Source: JAIBBG01 sp040381475
GTDB taxonomy: Bacteria > Bacteroidota > Bacteroidia > Flavobacteriales_D > Sanyastnellaceae
DNA length: 64,000 bases
Reading direction: 5' to 3'
NCBI GenBank assembly: GCA_040381475.1
Contig: JBEIHH010000003.1
Coordinates: 1-64,000, forward strand
Shown: positions 1-8,472 of the stretch, piece after piece
Layout of the letters: every line of letters begins with the position of its first letter
Position numbering within the stretch: the first letter of the stretch is position 1
Program-made: the position numbers and the translations under genes
Notes under the pieces: model-generated
The model's database searches: none
What the model was told of the DNA's origin: nothing
Seen by the model: the letters and a program-made list of their open reading frames with translations, nothing else

Positions 1-2
1 CG

Positions 3-962
3 CCGATGGATATTCCTGCTGACAATCCTTTGACGGTGGAAGGTGTGCAATTGGGAAGATTTCTTTTCTGGGAAAAAAATCTGAGTGCGGATAACACACA
101 GAGCTGTGGTTCTTGTCATTTACCCGAACATGGATTTTCTGATCCCAATCAGTTCAGCACCGGCATTACAGGTGCTGTTGGCAACAGGCAATCAATGGCG
201 CTGGTCAATCTTGGATGGGCATACAATTATTTTTGGGATGGACGTTCTTTGACCCTCGAAGATCAGGTGCAGGAGCCTGTTGAAAATCCAATTGAGATGA
301 ACAATACATGGGAGAATGCGCTTGATGCGCTACGAGCTGACCCGATTTATCCCCCTATGTTCAAGGCTGCATTCGGATCGGAAGAAATTACGCGTGAGCG
401 CGCTGCCAAGGCGATGGCATCTTTTTTAAGAACTATGATCAGTGCCGGTTCAAAATTTGATCAGGAGCGCGCAGGTACATATACTTTCACAGCAATTGAA
501 GAACTTGGCTTTACCAAATTCAATGGCGAAGGAGGAATCAACCAGAATACCGGCCAGCCATGGGGTGGAGGTGATTGTTTTCATTGCCACGGTTTGGCAG
601 GCATGCAAATGGGTGACTACCTGATGCACAACAATGGCCTTGATGAAACGTTTGAGAATGACCCGGGAAGAGCCGCGATAACAGGTAATCCGCTTGACAG
701 TGGAAAGTTCAAAACACCTACTTTACGCAACATTGTTATGACTGGCCCATATATGCATGATGGCAGGTTTGCTACTCTAGATGAGGTGCTTGATCATTAC
801 AATACCGGTGGCAAAATCAGCACGACTATTGATCCATTTATGGAAGCTGCCGGTGGAGGATTGTTTTTGACCGAAACAGACAAGCTTGCTATCATTGCTT
901 TTCTCAACACCCTCACGGATACTGCTTTCATGAACAATCCTGCTTTTTCAGATCCGCACTGA
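3..962 (+). CDS. Di-heme cytochrome c peroxidase (MauG/CcpA family), 5' end missing
   Basis: Periplasmic di-heme protein; the family reduces peroxide or carries out related oxidations with electrons from small cytochromes. Counting from the first visible Met (base 6), there are two heme c attachment motifs, CGSCH at residues 34-38 and CFHCH at 191-195. The family WDGR motif lies at 77-80 and a conserved PYMHDGRF stretch is near the C-terminus. The reading frame is open to the window edge, and the visible Met lies inside a conserved stretch (PxxIPADNPLT) that sits well after the start in relatives. The true N-terminus and export signal therefore lie outside the window. The stop overlaps the next start (TGATG). 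Family call is sure; the substrate is unknown. Confidence 0.9.
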   Translation, partial: PMDIPADNPLTVEGVQLGRFLFWEKNLSADNTQSCGSCHLPEHGFSDPNQFSTGITGAVGNRQSMALVNLGWAYNYFWDGRSLTLEDQVQEPVENPIEMNNTWENALDALRADPIYPPMFKAAFGSEEITRERAAKAMASFLRTMISAGSKFDQERAGTYTFTAIEELGFTKFNGEGGINQNTGQPWGGGDCFHCHGLAGMQMGDYLMHNNGLDETFENDPGRAAITGNPLDSGKFKTPTLRNIVMTGPYMHDGRFATLDEVLDHYNTGGKISTTIDPFMEAAGGGLFLTETDKLAIIAFLNTLTDTAFMNNPAFSDPH

Positions 963-1465
963 TGAATAACTCATTGCCGGCGGAACTTGAAAAATTGCTG
1001 AGAAAAGCAAAACAGTTCAACAAGGAAAATAAAAAATTTCTATTCTCTGCCTATAAAAGAAGAGATCTCGATCAATTATTTCATACCGCGCATGAAGAAG
1101 CTTTTCAAAAGATTGACTGTCTGCAATGTGCAAATTGTTGCAAAACAACTTCTCCAATTTTTCGGGATGTAGATATCGACCGCATCGCCAAACATCTGGG
1201 AATGCGACCTTCTTTGTTTACAGAAAAATATCTTCACATCGATGAGGATCATGACTGGGTGCTGAATTCTGCACCTTGTCCTTTTCTCGGCAACGACAAT
1301 TACTGTTCAATTTATGATGTGCGACCGAAAGCCTGTAGGGAATATCCGCACACGGATCGCAAGAATATGTCGCAGGTTATGGATCTGACTTACCGAAACA
1401 CAATGGTTTGTCCTGCGGTGGCTGGGATGGTAGATAAGATTAAAGGCACAATTGGGAATAAGTGA
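962..1465 (+). CDS. YkgJ-family cysteine-cluster protein
   Basis: A 167-residue protein with the Cys pattern of the YkgJ (zinc/iron-chelating) family: Cys 53, 56, 59 and 60 (CLQCANCC), then Cys 106, 115, 125 (RPKACREYPH) and 150. The spacing suggests a bound metal or Fe-S cluster. The biochemical role of the family is not settled. It has no signal peptide, so it is cytoplasmic. Its start overlaps the stop of the di-heme peroxidase by one base, so the two are probably translated together. That pairing hints at a link to metal or heme maturation, which is inference only. Confidence 0.85.
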   Translation: MNNSLPAELEKLLRKAKQFNKENKKFLFSAYKRRDLDQLFHTAHEEAFQKIDCLQCANCCKTTSPIFRDVDIDRIAKHLGMRPSLFTEKYLHIDEDHDWVLNSAPCPFLGNDNYCSIYDVRPKACREYPHTDRKNMSQVMDLTYRNTMVCPAVAGMVDKIKGTIGNK

Positions 1466-1611
1466 CCCCTGATCATATTCCCTTCGGTTAAATTGCTTAT
1501 GTGAATATTATTTGTCTCGAAATCCTTCAGTGTAGGTGAATTTTTTATACGGGTCGTATATATCCGTGCCATTGTTTAATGGGAATATAGTTTTTCATAT
1601 TCATTCGCACC

Positions 1612-2298
1612 ATGCGATTCGTTCAAGATTTGGGGTATCTGCTTTTTCCGGAATACTGCGCAGCGTGCGCCACTCCTTTAGTAAAAGGTGAAGAAGCTAT
1701 CTGTTTTCACTGTCAGGTGCGGCTGCCGAAAACGGCGATGATAAGTGAGTACGACAATCAGGTGGAAAGACTTTTTTGGGGTCGTGCTGATGTGCGCGCG
1801 GCTGGCGCATTTTTGAAGATGCCCAAACAGGGGATGGTACACCAACTCATCCATTTGCTGAAGTATCATGATTACAAACAGGTAGGAGTGAGGCTGGGTA
1901 AACTTTTTGGCCATGAGCTGAAACAGTGTCGCCGTATGGGTGATTTTGATGTAATCATCCCTGTACCTCTGCACCCGAAAAAGCTCTTTGCACGAGGCTA
2001 TAACCAATGCGATTGCATCGCAGAAGGAATTGAGTTTATCACTGAAAGGGATGTCATGTGCGACAATCTGGTGCGTTTGCATCACACCGATACTCAGACA
2101 AGAAAGTCACGGTTCGACAGATGGAAAAATGTAGAAACAATTTTTAATGTTCGAAACCCGGAACTACTTGAGGGAAAAAAGGTACTGTTGGTAGATGATG
2201 TGATTACCACAGGATCTACCATTGAGGCCTGCGCCAATGTGCTGACAGCAATTCCGGGCGTGAGACTTGATGTTGTGTCAATCGCTGTTCCTGTCTGA
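1612..2298 (+). CDS. ComF-family phosphoribosyltransferase-like protein
   Basis: 228 residues. The N-terminal zinc finger has Cys 16, 19, 31 and 34. The C-terminal phosphoribosyltransferase fold carries the PRPP-binding loop VLLVDDVITTGST at 191-203. This is the usual ComF/GntX layout and length. In naturally competent bacteria ComF helps internalised single-stranded DNA enter the cytoplasm; whether that holds here is unknown. A 146-base gap separates it from the YkgJ gene, so it may have its own promoter. No other competence gene lies beside it. Confidence 0.88.
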   Translation: MRFVQDLGYLLFPEYCAACATPLVKGEEAICFHCQVRLPKTAMISEYDNQVERLFWGRADVRAAGAFLKMPKQGMVHQLIHLLKYHDYKQVGVRLGKLFGHELKQCRRMGDFDVIIPVPLHPKKLFARGYNQCDCIAEGIEFITERDVMCDNLVRLHHTDTQTRKSRFDRWKNVETIFNVRNPELLEGKKVLLVDDVITTGSTIEACANVLTAIPGVRLDVVSIAVPV

Positions 2299-2333
2299 TC
2301 GCTGCATCACTTTATCCTTATTTTTGGCCTGAA

Positions 2334-2948
2334 ATGAGGTCTCTCTTGATTGTCTTTTTAATCCTTTTGTGCGAAACAATTGCTGCACAGGATACCTTAC
2401 TACTGATGAATGGTCAGTTGTTGCCATGCCGTATCATGAGCGATAGTGGAACTGTATTTGTTTTCGAAATGACGAAAAAGAACGGAAAAATCAAAACCAG
2501 GGAACTCCATAAGAATGATGTGTTCAGTGTCACGAAAATTGGTCAGCCTGAATTTATTCTCTATGAACAAAATGAAATCATGGGCGATATTTATACCATT
2601 GATGAAATGAATTATTTACTCGCAGGCCAAAGAGATGCGAGAAATAATTTTAAGGCCTGGCCGACTTTTATTGTGGGCTTTGTCATGTGCGGCACTATTG
2701 CATTTATCGGTCAGGATGGTTTCATAACAACACTTGTACCTCCGATGGCTTACATGGTCGTTCAGCTTGTTCCGAAAATAAAGATCAGGGAAAAATACAT
2801 GAGCAATCCGGAATACAAGTACAATGATATTTATGCTGATGGTTTTGAGCCACCGGCACGTTCCCGCAAAATGCTACGTGCGATGGGTGGCGGTTTCACT
2901 GGATCGGCAACAGGTTTGCTCACCTGGCTCCTGTTTTTCAATAAGTGA
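2334..2948 (+). CDS. Secreted/membrane protein of unknown function
   Basis: 204 residues, not recognised. An N-terminal signal peptide (about residues 1-19, ending before QDT) is followed by a short beta-rich stretch of the kind seen in Bacteroidota proteins that begin with a 'LxLxNGxxLxC' segment. Two hydrophobic stretches lie near residues 108-145 and one at the extreme C-terminus (about 184-202), with a basic segment between. The stop overlaps the possible GTG start of the UbiA-like gene, so the two are probably co-transcribed. Confidence 0.7.
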   Translation: MRSLLIVFLILLCETIAAQDTLLLMNGQLLPCRIMSDSGTVFVFEMTKKNGKIKTRELHKNDVFSVTKIGQPEFILYEQNEIMGDIYTIDEMNYLLAGQRDARNNFKAWPTFIVGFVMCGTIAFIGQDGFITTLVPPMAYMVVQLVPKIKIREKYMSNPEYKYNDIYADGFEPPARSRKMLRAMGGGFTGSATGLLTWLLFFNK

Positions 2949-2950
2949 TA

Positions 2951-3724
2951 ATGCTGCACTTTCTTATAAAATCGCGCATCTGGGGTGCACTTGCTGCTGC
3001 CGCACTCTGCTCGGATATCTGGCTTGCGAATAATTCGGGTCTTCCGTTGATTTCCGTCATTCATGTTTTTTTTCTTACGCTGTCTGGTTACCTGTTTGTT
3101 GACCCCTCCCGGTTTTCGTTGCGAAAACCTCTGATATACATCGCACTCACTGGAGCTGTATTTGGCGTATTGACAGATCCTTTGTTCAATTTATGGCCAC
3201 TTGTTCTGGCGACTGGGTTGTTGCTTTTGTATAAAACAAGTTGGCTGAATGAAACTAGATTGAATTTGAGTTTTGAATTCAGAAACAGGGTTGGACTGAA
3301 GAACGTGGTTATTGCTATATGCTGGATTCTCATTTCTTCTGCATCATATCTCCATAAGCCGCAAGAACAACCTTCTTCTGTTTGGTGGTGGCTTTTTGCC
3401 AATTTTCTGTTCGTTTTTGTACTGTCAGTAGCAGAGGATGTGCAGGATATTCAACGCGACGGCACTGCAACAATCGCGTCTACTTTGGGAAAAAACAAAA
3501 CATGGGTCTTGTGTTCTTTCATGTTGCTGTTTTCGGCAGTGATTGTTATAAGTCAGGAAGCAGATTCTCTGAGTCAGTTAGTGCACGTTTCTTTGTGCGC
3601 TGTAACAGTGTTTCTTCTTATTTATCTGCGCAAACCTCGTAACCGTGAGTTGGCCTCGTTTTTTATTGATGGGCTGATCGTTCTCAAAGGTTTTCTGCCT
3701 TTGATTTATCACGCCTGGTTATAA
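2951..3724 (+). CDS. UbiA-like prenyltransferase-family membrane protein
   Basis: About 257 residues with roughly eight hydrophobic segments. The second Asp-rich region typical of UbiA enzymes is recognisable: AEDVQDIQRDGTATIASTLGK (from about residue 151) follows the D-x3-D-x3-G-x2-T-x4-G pattern. The first motif (normally NDxxDxxxD) is reduced to a VDPSR segment near residue 50, so prenyl-diphosphate binding may be altered or lost. ATG at 2951 is preferred; GTG at 2945 is possible and overlaps the preceding stop. The 3' end overlaps the convergent hemL by 16 bases. Substrate unknown. Confidence 0.65.
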   Translation: MLHFLIKSRIWGALAAAALCSDIWLANNSGLPLISVIHVFFLTLSGYLFVDPSRFSLRKPLIYIALTGAVFGVLTDPLFNLWPLVLATGLLLLYKTSWLNETRLNLSFEFRNRVGLKNVVIAICWILISSASYLHKPQEQPSSVWWWLFANFLFVFVLSVAEDVQDIQRDGTATIASTLGKNKTWVLCSFMLLFSAVIVISQEADSLSQLVHVSLCAVTVFLLIYLRKPRNRELASFFIDGLIVLKGFLPLIYHAWL

Positions 3725-5007
3725 ACGAGGTCGATTGCGGAGCATATACTTTCAATGGCGTATTGAATATCAGCTGTTGTGTGTGCCGCAGATACAAATC
3801 CTACTTCATATCCGCTTGGACCGAGATAGACTCCGCGCTCCAGCAATGCACGGTGGAATGGCGCGAATTTTTTCATTCCTGTATCGCTGATTTCGTCCAT
3901 GCGGTGAATTTCTTTTTTCTCGCTGAATGAAACCCAGAAAATACTTCCGACGCTGAACATGTTGAATGCATAACCACAACTTCTCGCGTGCTGCATCACA
4001 TTGTTCACGAGTAGATCAGTTTTTTCCTTGAGTTCTTCATAAAATCCCGGACGCAGACATTCTGTTAGTTGTGCGATGCCGGCAGCCATGGCAACAGGGT
4101 TTCCGCTCAACGTACCTGCCTGATAAACGGGCCCCTCGGGAGCTACATGACTCATCACTTCAGCGGTGGAAGCATAAGCTCCGACAGGCATACCACCACC
4201 TATAATTTTCCCGAATGCGAGAACATCAGGCTGTATGTCATAATAGGCCGAAGCGCCTTCGAAACCAACACGAAACCCGCTGATGACTTCATCAAAAAGC
4301 AACAGGATGTTTTCGCGTGTGCATACTTCGCGCAGATAGCGAAGAAAGGAACCTTCCTGCAAAAGCAAACCATTGTTTGCGGGAATTGGCTCAATAGCAA
4401 CAACAGCAATTTGTCCGCGGTATTTTTCGACTGCTGCGTCGAGTGCTGCAATATCATTCAGCGGCAATACAAGCGTTTCTTTTACATAAGATTCAGGAAT
4501 ACCTGCTGAACTTGAAGTGCCCAGCGTGGCCAAACCGCTACCTGCTTTAACAAGCAAGCTATCTACGTGCCCATGGTAGCAGCCTTCAAATTTGATGATC
4601 TTATCACGACCTGTATACCCTCTGGCAAGACGAATGGCGCTCATGGCCGCCTCTGTACCACTACTTACGAAACGTATCTTCTCTGCATAACGATGGTGCG
4701 TGAGGATGAGTTCAGCCAACTCGTTTTCAAGCTTGGTTGGTGCACCAAAACTGGAGCCTTTGGCTGCCGTGTCTTGTATGGCTTTCACCACCTTGGGATG
4801 AGCATGACCTAGAATCAGTGGCCCCCACGAACAGCAGAAATCCAGAAACTTGTTGCCATCTTCATCCCACACATAAGCGCCTTCACCTCGTTCGAAAAAA
4901 ATTGGTGTGCCACCAACCGATTTGAATGCACGTACCGGTGAATTGACGCCACCTGGAAAGAGTGTTTTGGCTTTATCAAAAAGTGCGGCTGATTTGCTGG
5001 TATTCAT
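3709..5007 (-). CDS. hemL: Glutamate-1-semialdehyde 2,1-aminomutase
   Basis: 432 residues, the normal family length. This PLP enzyme converts glutamate-1-semialdehyde to 5-aminolevulinate, the entry to tetrapyrrole (heme) synthesis by the C5 route. Visible marks are the FPGGVNSPVRAF opening at 17-29, the SSGTEA phosphate-binding loop at 116-121, the FDEVISGFR segment near 238-246 and the Schiff-base lysine K267 in FGKIIGGG. The frame stays open 19 codons upstream, but the Met at 5007 matches the family start. It diverges from kynureninase across 86 bases and converges on the UbiA-like gene with a 16-base overlap. Confidence 0.97.
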   Translation of the reverse strand: MNTSKSAALFDKAKTLFPGGVNSPVRAFKSVGGTPIFFERGEGAYVWDEDGNKFLDFCCSWGPLILGHAHPKVVKAIQDTAAKGSSFGAPTKLENELAELILTHHRYAEKIRFVSSGTEAAMSAIRLARGYTGRDKIIKFEGCYHGHVDSLLVKAGSGLATLGTSSSAGIPESYVKETLVLPLNDIAALDAAVEKYRGQIAVVAIEPIPANNGLLLQEGSFLRYLREVCTRENILLLFDEVISGFRVGFEGASAYYDIQPDVLAFGKIIGGGMPVGAYASTAEVMSHVAPEGPVYQAGTLSGNPVAMAAGIAQLTECLRPGFYEELKEKTDLLVNNVMQHARSCGYAFNMFSVGSIFWVSFSEKKEIHRMDEISDTGMKKFAPFHRALLERGVYLGPSGYEVGFVSAAHTTADIQYAIESICSAIDLVYNQA

Positions 5008-5093
5008 TAGGTCTGAGAAAATATTTTTTTCGTGGCAGGAATGATGTTGTTTTGCGGGGCGCAAGATACTCGCAGGATATATCAGTCATTGTC

Positions 5094-6365
5094 ATGAATT
5101 TTCAAAATACACAAGCATTCGCAGGACAAATGGACGCTGCCGATCCAATTGCTCCCTATCGCAATAAGTTTCTGTTTCCAAAACACAATGGAGAGCCAAT
5201 GGTTTATTTTACCGGCAATTCTCTTGGTCTTCAGCCTAAAGGCGTGAAAGAAGCGCTTCTTCTGGAATGCGAGGACTGGGAAAAGTTCGGGGTTGAAGGA
5301 CACTTCCTGGCCAAAAATCCATGGTACAGCTACCATGAATTATTTACTGCCGGTGCGGCGATGCTGGTAGGAGCGAAAGAAAATGAAGTGGTCATGATGA
5401 ATCAGCTCACTGTGAATCTGAATCTTCTGCTCATTTCGTTTTATCGTCCTGAAGGTAAAAGAAGAAAAATCCTTTTTGAAACCAAACCCTTTCCATCTGA
5501 CCAATATGCTTTTGCCTCACAAGCTGCACTGCATGGATTAAATCCTGAGGATGTGCTGGTTGAAATGCAACCGCGTGAAGGAGAACTTACGCTCCGCAAT
5601 GAAGATGTCTTGGCCAAAATTGATGAAGTAGGCGATGAGCTTGCTTTGGTATGCTTCGGAGCGGTGAATTATTTCACAGGACAATACTTCGATCTTGAGA
5701 AAATCACAGGTGCTGCTCATAAAGTAGGAGCGAAGTGTGGATTCGATCTGGCCCATTGTGCAGGCAATCTGCCACTGAAGTTACATGACTGGAATGTGGA
5801 TTTCGCATGCTGGTGTACATACAAATACCTCAACAGTGGACCGGGCAGCGTTGGTGGTGTATATGTGCATGAAAAACATACAAGTGATCGTTCTTTGCTT
5901 CGGCTTGCAGGTTGGTGGGGTCATAATAAAAACACGAGATTTCAGATGGGCCCGGATTTTGATCCTATTCCAAGCGCAGAATCCTGGTCGATGAGCAACG
6001 CGCCTGTTTTCAATATGGTGGCTCACAAAGTTTCATTGGAAATTTTTAGTGAGATAGGGATGGATGCTTTGCGTAGAAAAGCGATAACACTTACAGCATA
6101 TCTGGAATTCATTCTGTCGGAAGTGGAGAAGACTACAGGTCAGAGTTTGGAGATTATTACGCCGGTTGATCCTGAACAACGTGGCTGTCAGTTATCTGTT
6201 ATTGTGGAAGGGCAAAATAAATCGCTGGTTCACAATCTCGCAGAAAACGGAGTGGTGGTGGATTGGCGCGAGCCGAATGTCATTCGCATGGCACCGGTGC
6301 CTCTCTATAATTCGTTCACCGATGTTTATCGCTTTGGTGTAATATTCAAACGGCTTTTGTCTTAG
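5094..6365 (+). CDS. kynU: Kynureninase
   Basis: 423 residues. This PLP enzyme splits L-kynurenine to anthranilate and alanine (or 3-hydroxykynurenine to 3-hydroxyanthranilate) in tryptophan breakdown or the kynurenine route to NAD. It shows the FTGNSLGLQPKG motif at 39-50, the DLAHCAGN motif at 218-225 and the PLP lysine K244 in CTYKYLNSGPG. The open frame runs further upstream, but the Met at 5094 gives the family N-terminus. No tryptophan dioxygenase, formamidase or kynurenine hydroxylase gene lies in the window, so the pathway must be completed elsewhere. The end overlaps gldH tail to tail by 4 bases. Confidence 0.95.
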   Translation: MNFQNTQAFAGQMDAADPIAPYRNKFLFPKHNGEPMVYFTGNSLGLQPKGVKEALLLECEDWEKFGVEGHFLAKNPWYSYHELFTAGAAMLVGAKENEVVMMNQLTVNLNLLLISFYRPEGKRRKILFETKPFPSDQYAFASQAALHGLNPEDVLVEMQPREGELTLRNEDVLAKIDEVGDELALVCFGAVNYFTGQYFDLEKITGAAHKVGAKCGFDLAHCAGNLPLKLHDWNVDFACWCTYKYLNSGPGSVGGVYVHEKHTSDRSLLRLAGWWGHNKNTRFQMGPDFDPIPSAESWSMSNAPVFNMVAHKVSLEIFSEIGMDALRRKAITLTAYLEFILSEVEKTTGQSLEIITPVDPEQRGCQLSVIVEGQNKSLVHNLAENGVVVDWREPNVIRMAPVPLYNSFTDVYRFGVIFKRLLS

Positions 6366-6829
6366 TTCGTGCGTGAAATTCTGAAACCTACATCATAGAT
6401 TCCTTTGAGTTCTTCAACACGCATTCCTTGCTGAATACTGACTTTGTATCTGCCAGAAAGCGGAAACTGTTTGGCGTGCTGATAGAGAAACCTGTTGTCA
6501 TAAATACTTCCACTGCCGCTGCCAATCCATTTACCTGTTGGATCAGCTAGATAGCACTCAACAGTGTCGATGGATTTTTTGCCATTCGGAAACTCGAGTT
6601 CTACAAAAACATAAATATTGCTGAAAGCATAATTCTCCCCGTTTCTGATGTTGATGTAGAAATTATGCAAGGTGGTGGTATCCTTCATTTCAAACTCAAA
6701 ACGTGCTGGCGACGATACTTTCCACGATGCGTTTTCAATGGCCTGATTTTCCTCGAAGATCACAGTAGAATCACATGAGGCCAGCAGCATCATCAAAGGC
6801 AGCATGCATATCACAAACCAACGGTTCAT
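6362..6829 (-). CDS. gldH: Gliding motility lipoprotein GldH
   Basis: 155 residues with a lipoprotein signal ending LLASC (lipid-modified Cys19). Length, overall pattern and position directly after a RicT/PSP1 gene match GldH of gliding Bacteroidota. GldH is a cell-envelope lipoprotein required for gliding and for type IX secretion in Flavobacterium. Homologues also occur in non-gliding members, so this does not prove motility. Its start overlaps the ricT stop by 4 bases (ATGA), indicating translational coupling. Confidence 0.85.
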   Translation of the reverse strand: MNRWFVICMLPLMMLLASCDSTVIFEENQAIENASWKVSSPARFEFEMKDTTTLHNFYINIRNGENYAFSNIYVFVELEFPNGKKSIDTVECYLADPTGKWIGSGSGSIYDNRFLYQHAKQFPLSGRYKVSIQQGMRVEELKGIYDVGFRISRTN

Positions 6830-8301
6830 GGTTGAGGTGGAGTTGGGTTTTCGTTTGACCCTGCATTTCGGCCTCCTTCACGATTGTCCCCTTTGGGAGG
6901 ACGGGGACCACGATCGTTTTTGGGCGGTCTGCTCTGTTGCTTGTTATCTTGAGGATTCGGGTTAGGCCGGCTGCCTTGCTGCCTTGGAGGGTTGTTCGGC
7001 CTCGGCTTTTGTTCACGCTTTTCGTTTGGATTGCGCTGATTTTCTCTTGCTCCGGGATTTGGATTCTTCTGAGCCGGAGCGCTTCCTTTTTGAATTTCCC
7101 TTGGTGGTCGTGAAGGTTGATTTCTGTCACCACGAGGTTTTTCTCCTCCCGGCCGATTGCCCTGTGGTCTGCGGTCGTTGCGGCCGCGATCACGGCCACC
7201 TCTTCCGCGCTGCTTATCAAATCTGGTAAGACTGTCCTGCCCTACTACCTCAGCAAAATCAGTTTCAGATTCGGCCACAACTGCAGGCATATAGGTTTCA
7301 ATTTCTTCAACTGCAATTCCTTTTTTATTGCGCTCCATGATGTCTTTAACCGCTTCAGGGCTCAAAGGAAAAGGCGACTCAGCCGGTTGGCCGTCGTATG
7401 TAAAGTACATCACCCTCGCGAAAATATCTGTCTTGAAATGACTTGCAGTGCCTTTTGGAAGTTGAAGACGCGTATTGACCGTTGGAAATTCTTTGGTCGC
7501 TTCAACGTATTGATCTAATTCATAATTGAGGCAACACTTCAGTTTACCGCACTGTCCGGCCAGTTTTGCAGGATTGAGAGAGAGTTGCTGGTAACGTGCT
7601 GCGCTGGTTGAAACTGCTCTGAAATCCGTGAGCCAGGTTGAACAGCACAACTCTCTTCCGCATGATCCAATGCCTCCCAGTCGTGCTGCTTCAAATCTAT
7701 ATCCGATCTGTCGCATGTCAACGCGAACTCTGAACTCTTCCGCATATTTTTTAATCAGCTCCCGAAAATCTACCCTATCGTCTGCTGTGTAATAAAATGT
7801 CGCTTTGCTTTTGTCGCCCTGATACTCAACGTCGCTCAACTTCATATCCAGACGCAGTTCCCTTGCCAGGGTGCGTGCACGCATCATGGTGTTTTGCTCA
7901 AGTTTCCTGCATTCCTGCCATTTGGCTATATCCTGTTCCGTGGACTTGCGTAGTATCTTTTTGATCTCGTAGTTGTCTTTGATCTCTTTGCGCTTCATTT
8001 GCATTCTCACCAGCTCTCCGGTGAGCGAAACAACACCTACATCGTGTCCGGGAGACACTTCAACAGTCACCACATCTCCGTTGTACAGCTCGAGATTACC
8101 GGAATTGCGGTAAAAAGCTTTGCGGCTGTTTTTAAATCGGACTTCCACGATGTCAAATGGCTTCTGACCGTCGGGTAACTCCATGCCTGCGAGCCAGTCG
8201 AAGACATCGAGTTTATTGCATCCGTATGCACCACAAGCGCCGTTATTCTTACAGCCGTTCGGCAGGCCGTTATTTCCAGTTGAACAATTTGAACATCCCA
8301 T
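6826..8301 (-). CDS. ricT: RicT/PSP1-domain protein with long disordered C-terminal tail
   Basis: 491 residues. A Cys-rich N-terminus (Cys 3, 6, 17, 23, 28) is followed by the PSP1/RicT core, including the conserved paired Cys segments GSCGRELCCSTW and QCGKLKCCLNYE. In Bacillus, RicT (YaaT) works with RicA/RicF in an Fe-S complex that affects RNase Y and phosphorelay. The role in Bacteroidota is unassigned. The last ~125 residues are low-complexity Arg/Gly/Pro/Asn/Gln-rich sequence, apparently disordered and nucleic-acid-binding in character. The Met at 8301 is chosen over the Met eight codons upstream because it begins the Cys-rich module. Overlaps gldH by 4 bases. Confidence 0.85.
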   Translation of the reverse strand: MGCSNCSTGNNGLPNGCKNNGACGAYGCNKLDVFDWLAGMELPDGQKPFDIVEVRFKNSRKAFYRNSGNLELYNGDVVTVEVSPGHDVGVVSLTGELVRMQMKRKEIKDNYEIKKILRKSTEQDIAKWQECRKLEQNTMMRARTLARELRLDMKLSDVEYQGDKSKATFYYTADDRVDFRELIKKYAEEFRVRVDMRQIGYRFEAARLGGIGSCGRELCCSTWLTDFRAVSTSAARYQQLSLNPAKLAGQCGKLKCCLNYELDQYVEATKEFPTVNTRLQLPKGTASHFKTDIFARVMYFTYDGQPAESPFPLSPEAVKDIMERNKKGIAVEEIETYMPAVVAESETDFAEVVGQDSLTRFDKQRGRGGRDRGRNDRRPQGNRPGGEKPRGDRNQPSRPPREIQKGSAPAQKNPNPGARENQRNPNEKREQKPRPNNPPRQQGSRPNPNPQDNKQQSRPPKNDRGPRPPKGDNREGGRNAGSNENPTPPQP

Positions 8302-8430
8302 TGTAATATCTCCACTTATCCGCAACGCAAAACATTTGCATTTTGGTTCTTCTCCGCGATGATTTCAGATCACGCATTTTTACCGGAGTAATTCCGGTAG
8401 GCCAAAATTAGTCAATATTGGAAATTAAAA

Positions 8431-8456
8431 GAAGGCCGCCCTCATGGGCGGCCTTC
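8431..8456 (-). terminator. Rho-independent terminator of the bamA-ompH operon
   Basis: A perfect 11-bp GC-rich stem (8431-8441 with 8446-8456) with a 4-base loop TCAT. Read on the minus strand it is followed by TTTTAATTT. It lies 16 bases past the stop of the last ompH gene. Confidence 0.93.
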
Positions 8457-8472
8457 TCAGATTTTTAGTCTG

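Noticed and set aside
1454..1482. GGGAATA/TATTCCC hairpin after the YkgJ gene
   Set aside because: A 7-bp AT-containing stem with a 15-base loop and no U-run; too weak for a terminator call.
4069..4509. 146-residue plus-strand ORF over hemL
   Set aside because: Antisense to a textbook enzyme; Cys/His-rich because it mirrors hemL codons.
7117..7518. 133-residue plus-strand ORF over ricT
   Set aside because: Antisense to the RicT core and tail, no recognisable motif.
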